From assembly GCF_004684245.1 (NCBI RefSeq), contig NZ_CP038452.1:620001-684000 (forward strand): DNA of 64,000 nt. The letters are read 5' to 3'. The notes beneath the pieces are model-generated. The model saw nothing but the letters and a program-made list of their open reading frames with translations. It was not told the origin of the DNA and did not search any database. This stretch comes from Thermus caldilimi (GTDB taxonomy: Bacteria; Deinococcota; Deinococci; Deinococcales; Thermaceae). Numbering within the stretch: the stretch's first letter is position 1; every line of letters begins with the position of its first letter. This document shows positions 43,650 to 52,920 of this stretch, piece after piece. The position numbers were made by a program, and so were the translations under genes.

Positions 43650-44675
43650 TCAGGCCTGGGCTCGTTTTTCCGAAGGAATTTCCACCTTACGCCCGCAACG
43701 GCAGGTATCCCCCTCGATCCGGAAAAGCGTGCCGTCCGCCTTGGGATACAGCCAAAGGGTGCCGCAGTCAGGGCAACGCACCTCCGCCACCAGGGAACGG
43801 ATCTCCTCCGGGGAGAAGCGGTAGACCTCGCCGCACCAGTGGCAGACCACCTCCGCACCTCCGTCCTTCACGATCATGTCCTCCCGTTCCTCCGGGGTGA
43901 AGAAGACCAGGGCCTCGAGGGCCTTCTCCCGGCTGCAGCGACAGCGGAAGTGGGCAGGGATCTCGTTCAGCGCGTAGCCCAGGGCCCGGAGGTCCGTGCG
44001 CTCAAACCCCAGCCCCGCCAGGAGCACCTCCAGGGCGCCCTCCAAACCCCTTTCCTTGAGGAGGGGCGTGAGGCCCGCTCGGCCCGAAAGGTTGGCCTCC
44101 AGGCGTTGCAGCACCTCTTCCGGGGCCTCCGGCATCACCTGGATCGCCACGCCCCCCGCCACATCCACCTCTCCTTCCCCTTTCACCCGCACCCCCAGGA
44201 GGACCGCGGAGGGGATCTGCTCCGACTGCCAGAGGTAGTGGGCCAGGTCCTCGGCGATCTCCCCGGAAACCAAAGGCACCGTGCTGGTATAGACCTCCCC
44301 ATTCGGGAGGCTCCGGTCTACCCGCAAGACCCCAGCGCCCACCAGCTCGCCCACGTTGAGCTTGCCGTCGGCACGCAAAGGCGCCTCCGCCCCTGGGTTT
44401 TGCACGTAGCCCCGCACGTGGCCCTGGGCATCCGCCTCCACCACCAGTCCCCCCAAAGGCCCGGTCCCCTCCAGGCGCAGGGTGAGGCGCTCCTTGGGGG
44501 TTTTGAGGAGGAGCTGGGCCAGAAGAAGCGCACCCGTCATGGCCCGCCCTAGAGCGGCAGTGGCCGTGGGGGAAAGGCCGTGCCGCCTGCGGGCCTCTTC
44601 CGCCACATCCGAAGTTTCCGCCGCTACTACCCGCAGGTGGCCCTCCCCCGCCAGGCCCCTCAGGATCCTTCCCAT
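43650..44675 (-). CDS. hslO: Hsp33 redox-regulated chaperone with an extra C-terminal cysteine module
   Basis: A 341-residue holdase activated by oxidation. The standard core ends with the zinc site CxC...CxxC at Cys245, Cys247, Cys278 and Cys281. Typical Hsp33 stops soon after, near 290 residues. Here a further ~50 residues carry Cys301, Cys304 (RCPDCG), Cys325 and Cys327 (TCRCG), a second zinc-ribbon-like tetracysteine set. It is divergent from cysS across a 36-bp gap, with CATAAT 8 bases before its ATG. It precedes the universal stress protein gene on the same strand. Confidence 0.9.
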   Translation of the reverse strand: MGRILRGLAGEGHLRVVAAETSDVAEEARRRHGLSPTATAALGRAMTGALLLAQLLLKTPKERLTLRLEGTGPLGGLVVEADAQGHVRGYVQNPGAEAPLRADGKLNVGELVGAGVLRVDRSLPNGEVYTSTVPLVSGEIAEDLAHYLWQSEQIPSAVLLGVRVKGEGEVDVAGGVAIQVMPEAPEEVLQRLEANLSGRAGLTPLLKERGLEGALEVLLAGLGFERTDLRALGYALNEIPAHFRCRCSREKALEALVFFTPEEREDMIVKDGGAEVVCHWCGEVYRFSPEEIRSLVAEVRCPDCGTLWLYPKADGTLFRIEGDTCRCGRKVEIPSEKRAQA

Positions 44676-44699
44676 ACCCCGCCATTATGCCACGGGGCC

Positions 44700-44705
44700 T
44701 ATAAT
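44700..44705 (+). promoter_or_regulatory. -10 box of cysS (leaderless)
   Basis: A consensus TATAAT, 6 bases before the ATG at 44712. A minus-strand CATAAT for hslO stands at 44689-44684, so the two promoters are back to back in the 36-bp gap. Confidence 0.7.
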
Positions 44706-44711
44706 CGCCCT

Positions 44712-46157
44712 ATGGGCCTGCGCATATACGATACCCTGCAGCGCGCGAAGGTGGACTTCATCCCCGCCACCCCGGGGCACGTGGGCATCTACGTGTGCGG
44801 CCCCACCGTCTACTCCGACCCCCACTTGGGCCACGCCCGGGGGCCCATCGTTTACGATGTCCTGCGCCGCTACTTCTTGCACATGGGCTACAAGGTGCGC
44901 TTCGTTTCCAACATCACCGACGTGGGCCACCTCACCGACGACGCCGACCAGGGGGAGGACAAGATTGAGCGCCGGGCCAAGCTGGAAAGGCTCGAACCCA
45001 TGGAGGTGGCGGAGAAGTACACTTGGAGCTACTTTGATGCCATCACCGCCCTAAACGTGCTCCGGCCCTCCATCGCCCCTAGGGCCAGCGGCCACATCCC
45101 CGAGCAGATTGAGCTCACGGAAAGGCTCCTAAAGCTCGGCTTCGCCTACGAGCGCAAGGGCAGCGTCTACTTCCGGGTACGGGCCTTCCCCGAGTACGGG
45201 AAGCTTTCCGGCAAGCGCCTGGAGGAGCTTCGGGCCGGGGCCCGGGTGGAGGTGCGGGAGGAGAAGGAAGACCCCCTAGACTTCGCCCTCTGGAAGGCTG
45301 CCGAACCCGGCCACCTCATGCGCTGGAAGAGCCCCTGGGGGGAAGGCTACCCCGGCTGGCACATCGAGTGCACCGCCATGAGCCTAAAGTACCTGGGGGA
45401 AGGGTTTGACATCCACGCCGGGGGCATAGACCTTCAGTTTCCCCACCACGAGTGCGAGATCGCCCAGGCGGAAGCGGCCGGCTACCGCTTCGCCCGCCAC
45501 TGGATGCACCACAACCACGTGCTCCTGGCAGGGGAAAAGATGGCCAAGAGCACGGGGAACCTGGTCCTCCTCCACGACCTCCTTAAGGCCCACGAGCCCA
45601 TGGCCCTGCGGTTTTACCTCCTCCAGACCCACTACCGGAGCCCCATGGACTTCACCTGGGAGGGCCTCGAGGCCGCCAAGCGGGGCTACACCCGCCTCCT
45701 GCAGGCCTACCGGGAGGTGCGGGAAAGGCGGCGCGCCGCGGCCCCCGGAACCACCCCCGAGCTGGAGCGGGCCCTGGACGCCTTGGAGCGGAGCTTTTTC
45801 CAGGCGATAGAGGACGACCTCTCCACCCCCGAGGCCCTGGCCGCCTTCTTCTCCTTCCTCCCCGAACTCTACCGCCTTCTGCCCGAGGCCAGGGCAGAAA
45901 GCCTAAAGCGGGCCCAAGATACCTTCCACAGCCTTGGGGAGGACCTCTTAGGCCTCTTCCCCGAGAGGGTCCTGGAGGAGCGGGTTTCTGGCCCCCTCCT
46001 GGAAGGCCTCGTCGCCCTCCTCCTGGAGCTCCGCGAGGAGGCCCGGCGGGCCAAGGACTACGCCAAGAGCGACCTGATCCGGGAGCGGCTAAAGGCCCTG
46101 GGAGTGGTGGTGGAGGACACCAAGGAAGGCCCTAAGTGGCGTCTAGAGATGGCCTAA
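44712..46157 (+). CDS. cysS: Cysteinyl-tRNA synthetase
   Basis: A 481-residue class-I synthetase that charges tRNA-Cys. The active-site zinc cysteine is Cys29 in [18 protein letters not shown]; the HIGH motif is HLGH (38-41); a further zinc ligand region is [10 protein letters not shown] with [15 protein letters not shown]; the KMSKS loop is KMAKSTGN. The C-terminal DALR-type helical and anticodon region follows. ATG 44712 is chosen over an in-frame ATG at 44580, which lies inside hslO; the consensus TATAAT sits 6 bases before it. Full length for the family. Confidence 0.97.
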   Translation: MGLRIYDTLQRAKVDFIPATPGHVGIYVCGPTVYSDPHLGHARGPIVYDVLRRYFLHMGYKVRFVSNITDVGHLTDDADQGEDKIERRAKLERLEPMEVAEKYTWSYFDAITALNVLRPSIAPRASGHIPEQIELTERLLKLGFAYERKGSVYFRVRAFPEYGKLSGKRLEELRAGARVEVREEKEDPLDFALWKAAEPGHLMRWKSPWGEGYPGWHIECTAMSLKYLGEGFDIHAGGIDLQFPHHECEIAQAEAAGYRFARHWMHHNHVLLAGEKMAKSTGNLVLLHDLLKAHEPMALRFYLLQTHYRSPMDFTWEGLEAAKRGYTRLLQAYREVRERRRAAAPGTTPELERALDALERSFFQAIEDDLSTPEALAAFFSFLPELYRLLPEARAESLKRAQDTFHSLGEDLLGLFPERVLEERVSGPLLEGLVALLLELREEARRAKDYAKSDLIRERLKALGVVVEDTKEGPKWRLEMA

Positions 46158-46170
46158 ACGCCCAACCTGC

Positions 46171-46201
46171 AAAAAAAGACCCCCGGGACGCCCCGGGGGT
46201 C
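46171..46201 (-). terminator. Intrinsic terminator of the fadNAE operon
   Basis: Read on the minus strand: a 10-bp stem GACCCCCGGG/CCCGGGGGTC with a 4-base loop, followed by seven T (46177-46171). It starts 15 bases after the fadE stop. On the plus strand it follows cysS but has no T-tail. Confidence 0.92.
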
Positions 46202-46215
46202 CTGCCATTTACCCT

Positions 46216-47949
46216 CTAGCGGGAGATGGGGTAGCCCTCGGCCTCGAGGACCGCCTCCGCCACCTCCCGCCTTAAGGCCACCAGGTCCACGGGCTCATGC
46301 TTGGTGAGCCTGCGGGCCGCGGAGTAGACCACCCGGGCCTCATCCCCCTCCACCAGGCGGGGAAGCACGGAAAGCGCCCCCGCCTGGGCCCGGTCCAGGG
46401 CCTGGAGGAGGTAGAGGCGGGCCATGGCCCCGGCCACGCCGCCAAGCCTCCGGGCGCGGAGGAGGGCGCTTTCCGCAGCGTAGGCGTCGATCAGGATATC
46501 CGCCACCGCCCCCAGGACCTCCTGCTCCTCCTCCACCTTCTGCCCGTACTTCTGGGCCGCCAGGCCCGCCACCATGAGGGCGAGCTTCTTGAGGTTTCCG
46601 ACCTGGTGGAGCTCCAGGTCCTCGGGCTCCTCAAAGCTGGGCTCCAGAAGCTCCTTCTGCAACCGCATGGCCGCCTGGAAGAGGGGTAGCTGCCCCTTGA
46701 GGGCCCGCCTCAGGAGCATGCCGGGGATGAGGAGGCGGTTGATCTCGTTGGTGCCCTCAAAGATGCGGTTGATGCGGGCATCCCGGTAGGCCCGCTCAAT
46801 GGGGTACTCCTGGGAGTAGCCGTAGCCCCCGTGGATCTGCACCCCCTCGTCCACCACGTAGTCCAGGACCTCCGAGCCCAGCACCTTGATGATGCTGGCC
46901 TCCACCGCATACTCCTCGATCCCCGCCATCACCGCCTCAGGCCCCTTCTTGCCCTCAAGGGCCTCGTCGATAAGGCCCACGGTGCGGTAGACGGCGCTTT
47001 CCGCGGCGTAGATGCGGGAGGCCATCTCCCCGAGCTTCTGCTTTATGAGGCCGAAGCTCCCGATGGGGCGGCCGAACTGGTGCCGCTCCTTGGCGTACTT
47101 GGCGGAAAGCTCCAGGGCCCTTTTGGCCCCGCCCACCGCCCCCGCCCCCAGCTTGTACCGGCCCACGTTGAGGACGTTGAAGGCGATCTTGTGCCCCTTG
47201 CCAATCTCCCCCAGGACGTTTTCCACGGGGACCTTGGCGTCCTCGAGGATCACCTGGCGGGTGCTGGAGGCCTTGATGCCCATCTTCTTCTCCTCGGGGC
47301 CGAAGGAGAGCCCGGGAGTATCCCGCTCCACCAGAAAGGCGGTGAAGTGCTCCCCATCCACCTTGGCGAAAACGGTGAAGAGCTGGGCAAAGCCGGCGTT
47401 AGAGATCCACTGCTTGACCCCGTTCAGGAGGTAGTGCCGGCCGTCTTCGGAAAGGGTGGCCCGGGTCTTGGCGGAAAGGGCGTCCGAGCCCGAACCCGGC
47501 TCGGTGAGGCAGTAGGCGGCGATCCACTCCCCGCTCGCCAGCTTGGGAAGGTACTTCCGCTTCTGCTCCTCGGTGCCGAAGTAGACCAAAGGCAGGGTGC
47601 CGATGGAGGTGTGGGCCCCGTAGGTGACGGAAAAGCCCCCCGAGCCGGAAAGCTCCTCCGCCACCACCGTGGAGATCACCTTGGGAAGGTCCAGACCCCC
47701 GTACTCCTCGGGCACATCGATCCCCAGGAGCCCAAGCTCCCCCGCCTTCCGCATGAGGGGCACGTTGAGCTCCAGCTCCCCGTGCTCCATGCGCTCCAGA
47801 AGGGGGAGCACTTCCTTCTCCACAAAGGTGCGGGTGGTGCGGGCGATCTCCTTGACGCTCTCGTCAAAGTCCTCGGGGGTGTAGACCCTTTCGGGCACCT
47901 CCAAAAGCCAGCCGCCGCCCTTTTGCCAAAGCTTCTTCTCCTCGGTCAT
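46216..47949 (-). CDS. fadE: Acyl-CoA dehydrogenase, long (FadE/AcdA type)
   Basis: A 577-residue FAD dehydrogenase with a C-terminal helical extension beyond the ~380-residue core, like Bacillus FadE and VLCAD. Core motifs: YCLTEPGSGSDALSAKT, QWISNAGFAQLFTVFAKV, QIHGGYGYSQEYPIERAYRDARI and catalytic-region RIFEGTNEINR. ATG 47949 is used; the longer frame runs into fadA. It is the last gene of the fadN-fadA-fadE operon (10-bp gap from fadA) and probably acts on medium- to long-chain acyl-CoA. Transcription ends at the terminator at 46201-46171. Confidence 0.92.
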   Translation of the reverse strand: MTEEKKLWQKGGGWLLEVPERVYTPEDFDESVKEIARTTRTFVEKEVLPLLERMEHGELELNVPLMRKAGELGLLGIDVPEEYGGLDLPKVISTVVAEELSGSGGFSVTYGAHTSIGTLPLVYFGTEEQKRKYLPKLASGEWIAAYCLTEPGSGSDALSAKTRATLSEDGRHYLLNGVKQWISNAGFAQLFTVFAKVDGEHFTAFLVERDTPGLSFGPEEKKMGIKASSTRQVILEDAKVPVENVLGEIGKGHKIAFNVLNVGRYKLGAGAVGGAKRALELSAKYAKERHQFGRPIGSFGLIKQKLGEMASRIYAAESAVYRTVGLIDEALEGKKGPEAVMAGIEEYAVEASIIKVLGSEVLDYVVDEGVQIHGGYGYSQEYPIERAYRDARINRIFEGTNEINRLLIPGMLLRRALKGQLPLFQAAMRLQKELLEPSFEEPEDLELHQVGNLKKLALMVAGLAAQKYGQKVEEEQEVLGAVADILIDAYAAESALLRARRLGGVAGAMARLYLLQALDRAQAGALSVLPRLVEGDEARVVYSAARRLTKHEPVDLVALRREVAEAVLEAEGYPISR

Positions 47950-47959
47950 CTTGGCCTCC

Positions 47960-49153
47960 TTACGCCGGATACACCTCAAAGATCCCCGCGGCCCCCATGC
48001 CGCCGCCGATGCACATGGTGACGAGGCCATAGCCCCCGCCCCGCCGCCCCAGCTCGGTGACGAGCTGGGCGGTGAGCTTGGCTCCCGTGGCCCCTAAGGG
48101 GTGGCCCAGGGCGATGGCCCCGCCGTTCACGTTGGTCCTCTCCTCGGGCATTTCCAGGGTGCGCATCACCGCCAGCACCTGGGCGGCGAAGGCCTCGTTG
48201 AACTCGATGAGGCTGATCTGGTCCAGGCTCAGGCCTGCCCGCTTCAGGGCCTTGGGCACCGCCTTGATGGGGCCGATGCCCATCACGTCGGGCTCCACGC
48301 CCGCCACCGCGAAGGTGACGAAGCGGGCGAGGGGCTTTAGGCCCAAAGCCTCCGCCTTCTCCCGGCTCATGACCACCACCGCCGCCGCCCCATCGGAATA
48401 GGGGCTGGCGTTCCCCGCGGTCACCGTGCCCCCCTTCTTGAAGGCGGGCCGGAGCTTGGCCAGGGCCTCCAAGGAGGTGTCGGGGCGCACGGTTTCGTCC
48501 CGTTCAAAAAGGGTTTCCTCCACCACCTTCTTGGTGCCCTGGTAGCGCACCTTGGGCACCCTTATGGGCACCACCTCGAGGAAGCGCCCCTCCGCCCAGG
48601 CCTGGGCCGCCCTTTGGTGGCTACGGAGGGCCCAGCGGTCCTGGTCCTCCCGGCTGATGCCGAAGCGCTCCGCCACCCTTTCCGCGGTGAAGCCCATGCC
48701 GATGTAAGTGGAGTAGCCCTCCGGGGTCCACTCCGTGGGGGTGAGGTCGGGGTGGAGGCGGGTGTGGTAGCCCGACATGGGCACCTGGCTCATCATCTCC
48801 ACACCCCCCGCCAAGACCCCATCCGCCATCCCGGTCATCACCGCCTGGGCGGCCATGGCGACGGTCTGAAGGCCAGAGGAGCAAAAGCGGTTGATGGTGG
48901 CCCCCGCCACTTCCACGGGAAAACCCGCCCTTAAAAGGGCCAGGCGGGCGATGTTGAGCCCCTGGGCTGCCTCGGGCATGGCGCAACCCCAGAGGACGTC
49001 CTCGAGCTCCTGGGGATCCAGGCCCACCCGCTCCACCGCCTGCCGCATCACTTGGGCGGAGAGGTCCACGGGATGCAAGGTGGCTAAGGCCCCATCCTTC
49101 TTGCCCCGGGCCACGGGGCTCCGCACTGCGCTGACGATTACCGCTTCCCGCAT
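47960..49153 (-). CDS. fadA: 3-ketoacyl-CoA thiolase
   Basis: A 397-residue degradative thiolase. Cys91 in NRFCSSGLQ is the nucleophile, His351 lies in [10 protein letters not shown] and Cys381 in [14 protein letters not shown]. It is flanked by fadN (12 bp upstream) and fadE (10 bp downstream), which sets its job as the last step of the beta-oxidation spiral. The order fadN-fadA-fadE is that of the Bacillus subtilis operon. An ATG start with GAGGTGG upstream. Confidence 0.95.
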   Translation of the reverse strand: MREAVIVSAVRSPVARGKKDGALATLHPVDLSAQVMRQAVERVGLDPQELEDVLWGCAMPEAAQGLNIARLALLRAGFPVEVAGATINRFCSSGLQTVAMAAQAVMTGMADGVLAGGVEMMSQVPMSGYHTRLHPDLTPTEWTPEGYSTYIGMGFTAERVAERFGISREDQDRWALRSHQRAAQAWAEGRFLEVVPIRVPKVRYQGTKKVVEETLFERDETVRPDTSLEALAKLRPAFKKGGTVTAGNASPYSDGAAAVVVMSREKAEALGLKPLARFVTFAVAGVEPDVMGIGPIKAVPKALKRAGLSLDQISLIEFNEAFAAQVLAVMRTLEMPEERTNVNGGAIALGHPLGATGAKLTAQLVTELGRRGGGYGLVTMCIGGGMGAAGIFEVYPA

Positions 49154-49165
49154 GATTCCACCTCT

Positions 49166-51457
49166 TTAGTTCCTAAGGGGCTTGCCCGTCTTCAGGGTGT
49201 GGGCGATGCGCTCCTGGGTCTTACGGGTGCCGAGGAGCTTCAAGAAGGCCTCCCGTTCCAGGTCCAAAAGGTCCCACTCGGAAACCTCCCTAGGCGCCCC
49301 TTCCCCACCCGAAAGGACGTGGGCGATCTCCAGGCCGATGCGCATATCGTGGTCCGTGATCTCCCCCGCCTCCCGGAAGGCCCAGACCGCATAGCGCAGG
49401 TTGCCCAAGGCCTCGCTACCCAGGACGCGAATCCTGGGGGGAAGGGGCGGGCGGTAGTCCGGGGCAAGATCCAGAACCCGACGCTTGGCGTCGGCGATGA
49501 GGAAATCCCGGTTCATGCTGATCCGGTCCCGATCGCGGAGGAAGCCCAGCTTCTTGGCCTCGAGGGCGCTGGTGGAGGTCTTGGCCAGGGCGATGAGGTT
49601 GAAGGCCCTCTTCACCGCCTCAAAGGGATCCGCCTCCTCGTAAGGCTCAAGCTCCTGGGTAAAGCGGAAGAGCATTTCCTTGGTGCCGCCTCCTGCGGGC
49701 AAAAGCCCCACCCCCGCCTCCACCAGGCCCATGTAGAGCTCCGCGTGGGCCTGGACCGCGTCGGCGTGAAGGGTGAACTCCGCCCCGCCCCCCAGGGTAA
49801 GCCCGAAGGGGGCCACCACCACCGGGAAGGGGCTATAGCGGAGGGACATGGAGGCCTTCTGGAACTGCCGCACCGCCAAGGCCAGCTCGTCCCAGTCCCC
49901 CTCCTGGGCCAGGGAGAGGATCAAGGCCAGGTTGGCCCCGGCGGAGAAGGCCCTCGGGTCCTCGTTGCCGATGACGAGGCCCACATAGCCCTTTTCCTCC
50001 ACGTACTCCAGGCTTTTCTGGAGCATGCGGATCACGCCCTCCCCGATGGCGTTCATCTTGGTGCGGAACTCCAAAAGGGCCACCCCATCCCCAAGGTCGA
50101 TGAGGGCCGCCTCCTTGCCCTCCAGCAGGGTCTTGCCCTCGGACTTGAGGGCTTTCAGGGAGATCACCCCTTCCCGCTTGGGCAGGGGGTGGTAGGCTCC
50201 GTCAAAGCCCAGGTAGGTGCCGTTCCGGTAGAAGGCCCCCTGAGCCTTGCCCAAAAGCTCGGGCTCGGAAAGGCCGTGTTCGGCAAGCAGGGCCTTAAGG
50301 CCCTCGAGGCCCAGGGCGTCCATGTTCTTGAAGGGCCCTTCCTCCCAGCCGAAGCCCCACTCCAGGGCCTGGTCCACGGAGACCAGGTCGTAGGCGATCT
50401 CAGGGGCCTTCTCCAGGGTGTAGTGGGCGGTGCGGGCGAAAAGCTCCCTGAGGAAGGCCCCGTACTTTCCGGGAAGCTGCAAAGCCCCCCGCAGCCGCTC
50501 AGGGAGGGGCAGGTCCCGAAGGGCCTTGAGCTCGGGCAGGTCCACCTTGGCCCGGGGCGCGTACCCCAGGGTGCGGTGGTCCAGGGTGTGGATCTCCCCG
50601 TTTACCCGTTTGTAAAACCCCGCACCCGTCTTTTCGCCAAGCCGGCCTTCCGCCACCAGGCGCAGGACCCACTCGGGCAGGGCGAAGTCCTCCCCGGTGG
50701 CCTGGGCCAGCTCCTCCGTCACCAGCTTCAGCACGTCCAATCCCGTGAGGTCGGCGGTGCGGAAGGTGGCGGAGTTGGGGCGGCCCAGGAGGGGCCCCGT
50801 GAGGGCGTCCACCTCGTCGATGCTGAGGCCGTGCTTTTCCATAAGGCGCACCGCCTGCACCATGCCGTAAACCCCAAGCCGGTTGGCGATGAAGCCGGGG
50901 GAATCTTTGGCCAGGACCGTGCCCTTGCCCAGGATGCGCTCGCCGAAGCGGCGGATTTCCCCTAGGACCTCCGGGTCGGTTTCAGGGGTAGGGATCAGCT
51001 CCAAGAGGTGCAGGTAGCGGGGCGGGTTGAAGAAGTGGGTGCCCAAAAAGCGCCTGCGGAAGCCTTCCGAGCGCCCCTCCAGGAGCACCCGCATGGGGAT
51101 GCCGCTGGTGTTGGAGCTCACGATGGCCGTGGGTTTTAGGATCGCCTCGAGGCGCTCGTAAAGGGCCCGCTTGGGCTCGGGCTTCTCGATGATAGCCTCC
51201 ACCACCCAGTCGCAGTCGGCGAGCTTTCCCAGATCATCCTCGGTGTTGCCGATTTCCACATAGCGGGCCAGATCGGGGTCCATGAAGGCTGCGGGCTTGG
51301 CCTTCAAGGCCCTCTCCAGGCCTCTTTTGGCCAGCTCGTTGCGGTCCTCCCTGCCCGGGATGTCCAACAGGACCACCGGGATCCCAGCGCTCACCACCAA
51401 GGCGGCAATCCCGCTCCCCATGGTTCCCGCGCCCAACACGCCTACCTTCTTAATCAT
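49166..51457 (-). CDS. fadN: 3-hydroxyacyl-CoA dehydrogenase / enoyl-CoA hydratase (FadN type)
   Basis: A 763-residue bifunctional enzyme. The NAD-binding hydroxyacyl-CoA dehydrogenase comes first (GVLGAGTMGSGIAAL, SSNTSGIPM, GTHFFNPPRY, DSPGFIANRLG), and a crotonase-like domain follows near residues 430-640 (AFSAGANLAL, GLTLGGGAEFTLHADAVQAH, GVGLLPAGGGTKE). This order is the reverse of E. coli FadB and equals Bacillus FadN. The hydratase glutamates appear present (GGAEF; VEAGVGLLPAGG). ATG 51457 follows AAGGAGGTGGCC; an upstream ATG 8 codons earlier lies in the operator. First gene of fadNAE. Confidence 0.93.
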   Translation of the reverse strand: MIKKVGVLGAGTMGSGIAALVVSAGIPVVLLDIPGREDRNELAKRGLERALKAKPAAFMDPDLARYVEIGNTEDDLGKLADCDWVVEAIIEKPEPKRALYERLEAILKPTAIVSSNTSGIPMRVLLEGRSEGFRRRFLGTHFFNPPRYLHLLELIPTPETDPEVLGEIRRFGERILGKGTVLAKDSPGFIANRLGVYGMVQAVRLMEKHGLSIDEVDALTGPLLGRPNSATFRTADLTGLDVLKLVTEELAQATGEDFALPEWVLRLVAEGRLGEKTGAGFYKRVNGEIHTLDHRTLGYAPRAKVDLPELKALRDLPLPERLRGALQLPGKYGAFLRELFARTAHYTLEKAPEIAYDLVSVDQALEWGFGWEEGPFKNMDALGLEGLKALLAEHGLSEPELLGKAQGAFYRNGTYLGFDGAYHPLPKREGVISLKALKSEGKTLLEGKEAALIDLGDGVALLEFRTKMNAIGEGVIRMLQKSLEYVEEKGYVGLVIGNEDPRAFSAGANLALILSLAQEGDWDELALAVRQFQKASMSLRYSPFPVVVAPFGLTLGGGAEFTLHADAVQAHAELYMGLVEAGVGLLPAGGGTKEMLFRFTQELEPYEEADPFEAVKRAFNLIALAKTSTSALEAKKLGFLRDRDRISMNRDFLIADAKRRVLDLAPDYRPPLPPRIRVLGSEALGNLRYAVWAFREAGEITDHDMRIGLEIAHVLSGGEGAPREVSEWDLLDLEREAFLKLLGTRKTQERIAHTLKTGKPLRN

Positions 51458-51464
51458 GGCCACC

Positions 51465-51482
51465 TCCTTATACTGAGTCAAA
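51465..51482 (-). promoter_or_regulatory. Shared 18-bp motif, copy 2 (fadNAE)
   Basis: TTTGACTCAGTATAAGGA on the minus strand, immediately downstream of the -10 box and over the expected start site. It is also within about 60 bp of the divergent outer-membrane-protein promoter. Confidence 0.65.
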
Positions 51483-51511
51483 GTTTACGGCAGGATTAGC
51501 GGGCTTGTCAA
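51482..51511 (-). promoter_or_regulatory. Promoter of the fadNAE operon
   Basis: On the minus strand TTGACA (51511-51506), 18 bp, TAAACT (51487-51482), with the ATG at 51457 behind AAGGAGG. The consensus -35 is the best in the window. Confidence 0.75.
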
Positions 51512-51520
51512 AGGGGGTCT

Positions 51521-51549
51521 CTCGACCTGGAGGGCTGTCCAGGTAGAAT
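51521..51549 (+). promoter_or_regulatory. Promoter of the outer-membrane-protein gene
   Basis: CTCGAC (51521-51526), 17 bp, TAGAAT (51544-51549), 9 bases to the ATG at 51559. Confidence 0.45.
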
Positions 51550-51558
51550 GCATCTGGT

Positions 51559-52908
51559 ATGAAAAGGGCTGCCGTTTTTCTTATGGCGAGCCTCCTGGGC
51601 TTTACCCTGGCCCAGGGGGTGCGGAGCTTGGGCATGGGAGGCGTCCTTCTGCCAGGCCCTAGCGGGCAAGTAGCCAACCCCGCGTACGCCGCCTTTCCCA
51701 GCAAGTGGGACGCGGAGGGCCTGCAGGTCCCGCTAGGCCTGTTACGATTTTTGCCTTTCTTCAAGGACACCAGTCCATTCGCCTACTTTACGGATCCGGC
51801 TTCCTTCCGGAACAATTTTGATTTCCTCAGCTTCTACGATCAGGCCACCCATCTGGATAGCTTCCTCCTCAGCCCTGCCCGGAGCCCCGATGAGGTGGTG
51901 TTCAGGGTTAGCGCCAACGGAATCTCCATCACCGATGGTCAAGGAAACCCCCTAATACCCGCCTTCCAGATGGGCACCGCACCGGATAGGCCCAGCGCCT
52001 CCATCCCCCAGCCCTTCCTCCCGATACGCATGGATTTGGGACCCGGCACGTACCTTTCCCTTGGCCCCTTTATGGGTTCCCAGGGGGTACGGGTAGCTCC
52101 AAGTCCGGAGCTGGAGCAAGCCATAAAGGATGGCTCCTTTGACCGCTGTAAGACTAACACTCCGTCCCCGTGTGCCCTCGAGGGCCAAGCTTCCTTCATC
52201 TCCGGCATCAGCCTGGCCCTGGGCTTCTCAATTCCTCTTCCGGAGATTCCTGGCCTCGGCCAGGTGTACGCAGGGGTGCGGGGCGAAGGCTTTTACGGCC
52301 TAGGGTACGCAGAAGCCTCGGCCAAAGCCCGCCCCACCTTCGACCAGGATGGCAACGTAAGCGGCGTAAGCTACGAAGCCCGCTACTTCCTCAGCTATCC
52401 CTCCTACCTGGAAGGCAGCCTAGGCCAAGGCGGTGGGGGTATGGGCTACGGCCTTAGGGGGGATGTGGGCGTGGCGGTGGATGGAGGCGACTGGGCCTTT
52501 GGCCTTGGGGTGCAAAACCTCTTAGGGCTCGCCCAGTGGAGCGGCGTGGAGGTAACGGTGGTGGATGGTACAGAAACCGGCCGTGCGCCCACCACGAAGA
52601 AAAGTGATTTCTCCGCTCCCATCCTTACCCTTAACGGCGCCTACCGCTTACCCTTGGAAGTGGGCGAGCTACTCCTGGCTGCGGATACCCGTTTCGGCGC
52701 CACCGCTCCTGCCTTCCACCTGGGTTTAGAATACGGCCTTGGCCCGATGGCTCTGCGCACTGGGATAGGTCTGGAAGGAGGCCTGCGCTTTGGCCTCGGG
52801 GCTGGCTTCAATCTGGAAACCCTCAGTCTAGACCTTGCCCTCACTACCCACGAGGCGCCCTTGGTGGGTGGGACTGTGTACGGCATCGCCATGGCGGTGC
52901 GGTTTTAA
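51559..52908 (+). CDS. Predicted outer-membrane beta-barrel protein (FadL/PorV-like features)
   Basis: A 449-residue exported protein. A signal peptide (about residues 1-18) is followed by GVRSLGMGGVLLPGPSGQVANPAYAAF, the N-terminal LGMGG pattern shared by FadL- and PorV/UPF0164-type barrels. The rest alternates hydrophobic and polar residues with many Gly and Tyr, and the chain ends in VRF, as outer-membrane proteins often do. I cannot assign a substrate. It is divergent from fadN across 101 bp that hold the fatty-acid motif, so a role in fatty-acid or hydrocarbon uptake is suggested by context. A lipoprotein gene follows 12 bp downstream. Base composition is somewhat less GC-rich than the neighbours. 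Confidence 0.65.
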   Translation: MKRAAVFLMASLLGFTLAQGVRSLGMGGVLLPGPSGQVANPAYAAFPSKWDAEGLQVPLGLLRFLPFFKDTSPFAYFTDPASFRNNFDFLSFYDQATHLDSFLLSPARSPDEVVFRVSANGISITDGQGNPLIPAFQMGTAPDRPSASIPQPFLPIRMDLGPGTYLSLGPFMGSQGVRVAPSPELEQAIKDGSFDRCKTNTPSPCALEGQASFISGISLALGFSIPLPEIPGLGQVYAGVRGEGFYGLGYAEASAKARPTFDQDGNVSGVSYEARYFLSYPSYLEGSLGQGGGGMGYGLRGDVGVAVDGGDWAFGLGVQNLLGLAQWSGVEVTVVDGTETGRAPTTKKSDFSAPILTLNGAYRLPLEVGELLLAADTRFGATAPAFHLGLEYGLGPMALRTGIGLEGGLRFGLGAGFNLETLSLDLALTTHEAPLVGGTVYGIAMAVRF

Positions 52909-52920
52909 GGAGGTTAAGCT

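Noticed and set aside
43083-44552. A 489-codon plus-strand frame across the antiporter upstream region, uspA and hslO
   Set aside because: It covers two clear genes on the other strand and has no recognisable domain, even though a -10 box lies near an internal ATG.
49199-50965. A 588-codon plus-strand frame opposite fadN
   Set aside because: Low-complexity Gly/Glu/Leu/His-rich product; fadN opposite has complete dehydrogenase and hydratase motifs. Similar shadows at 7536-8708, 30133-31641, 41467-43032 and 46831-48021 were dropped for the same reason.
51465-51482. Using TTGACT at the fadN leader as a -35 box
   Set aside because: No -10 lies 16-18 bp downstream before the start codon. A better promoter (TTGACA-18-TAAACT) lies upstream, and the TTGAC piece belongs to the shared motif.
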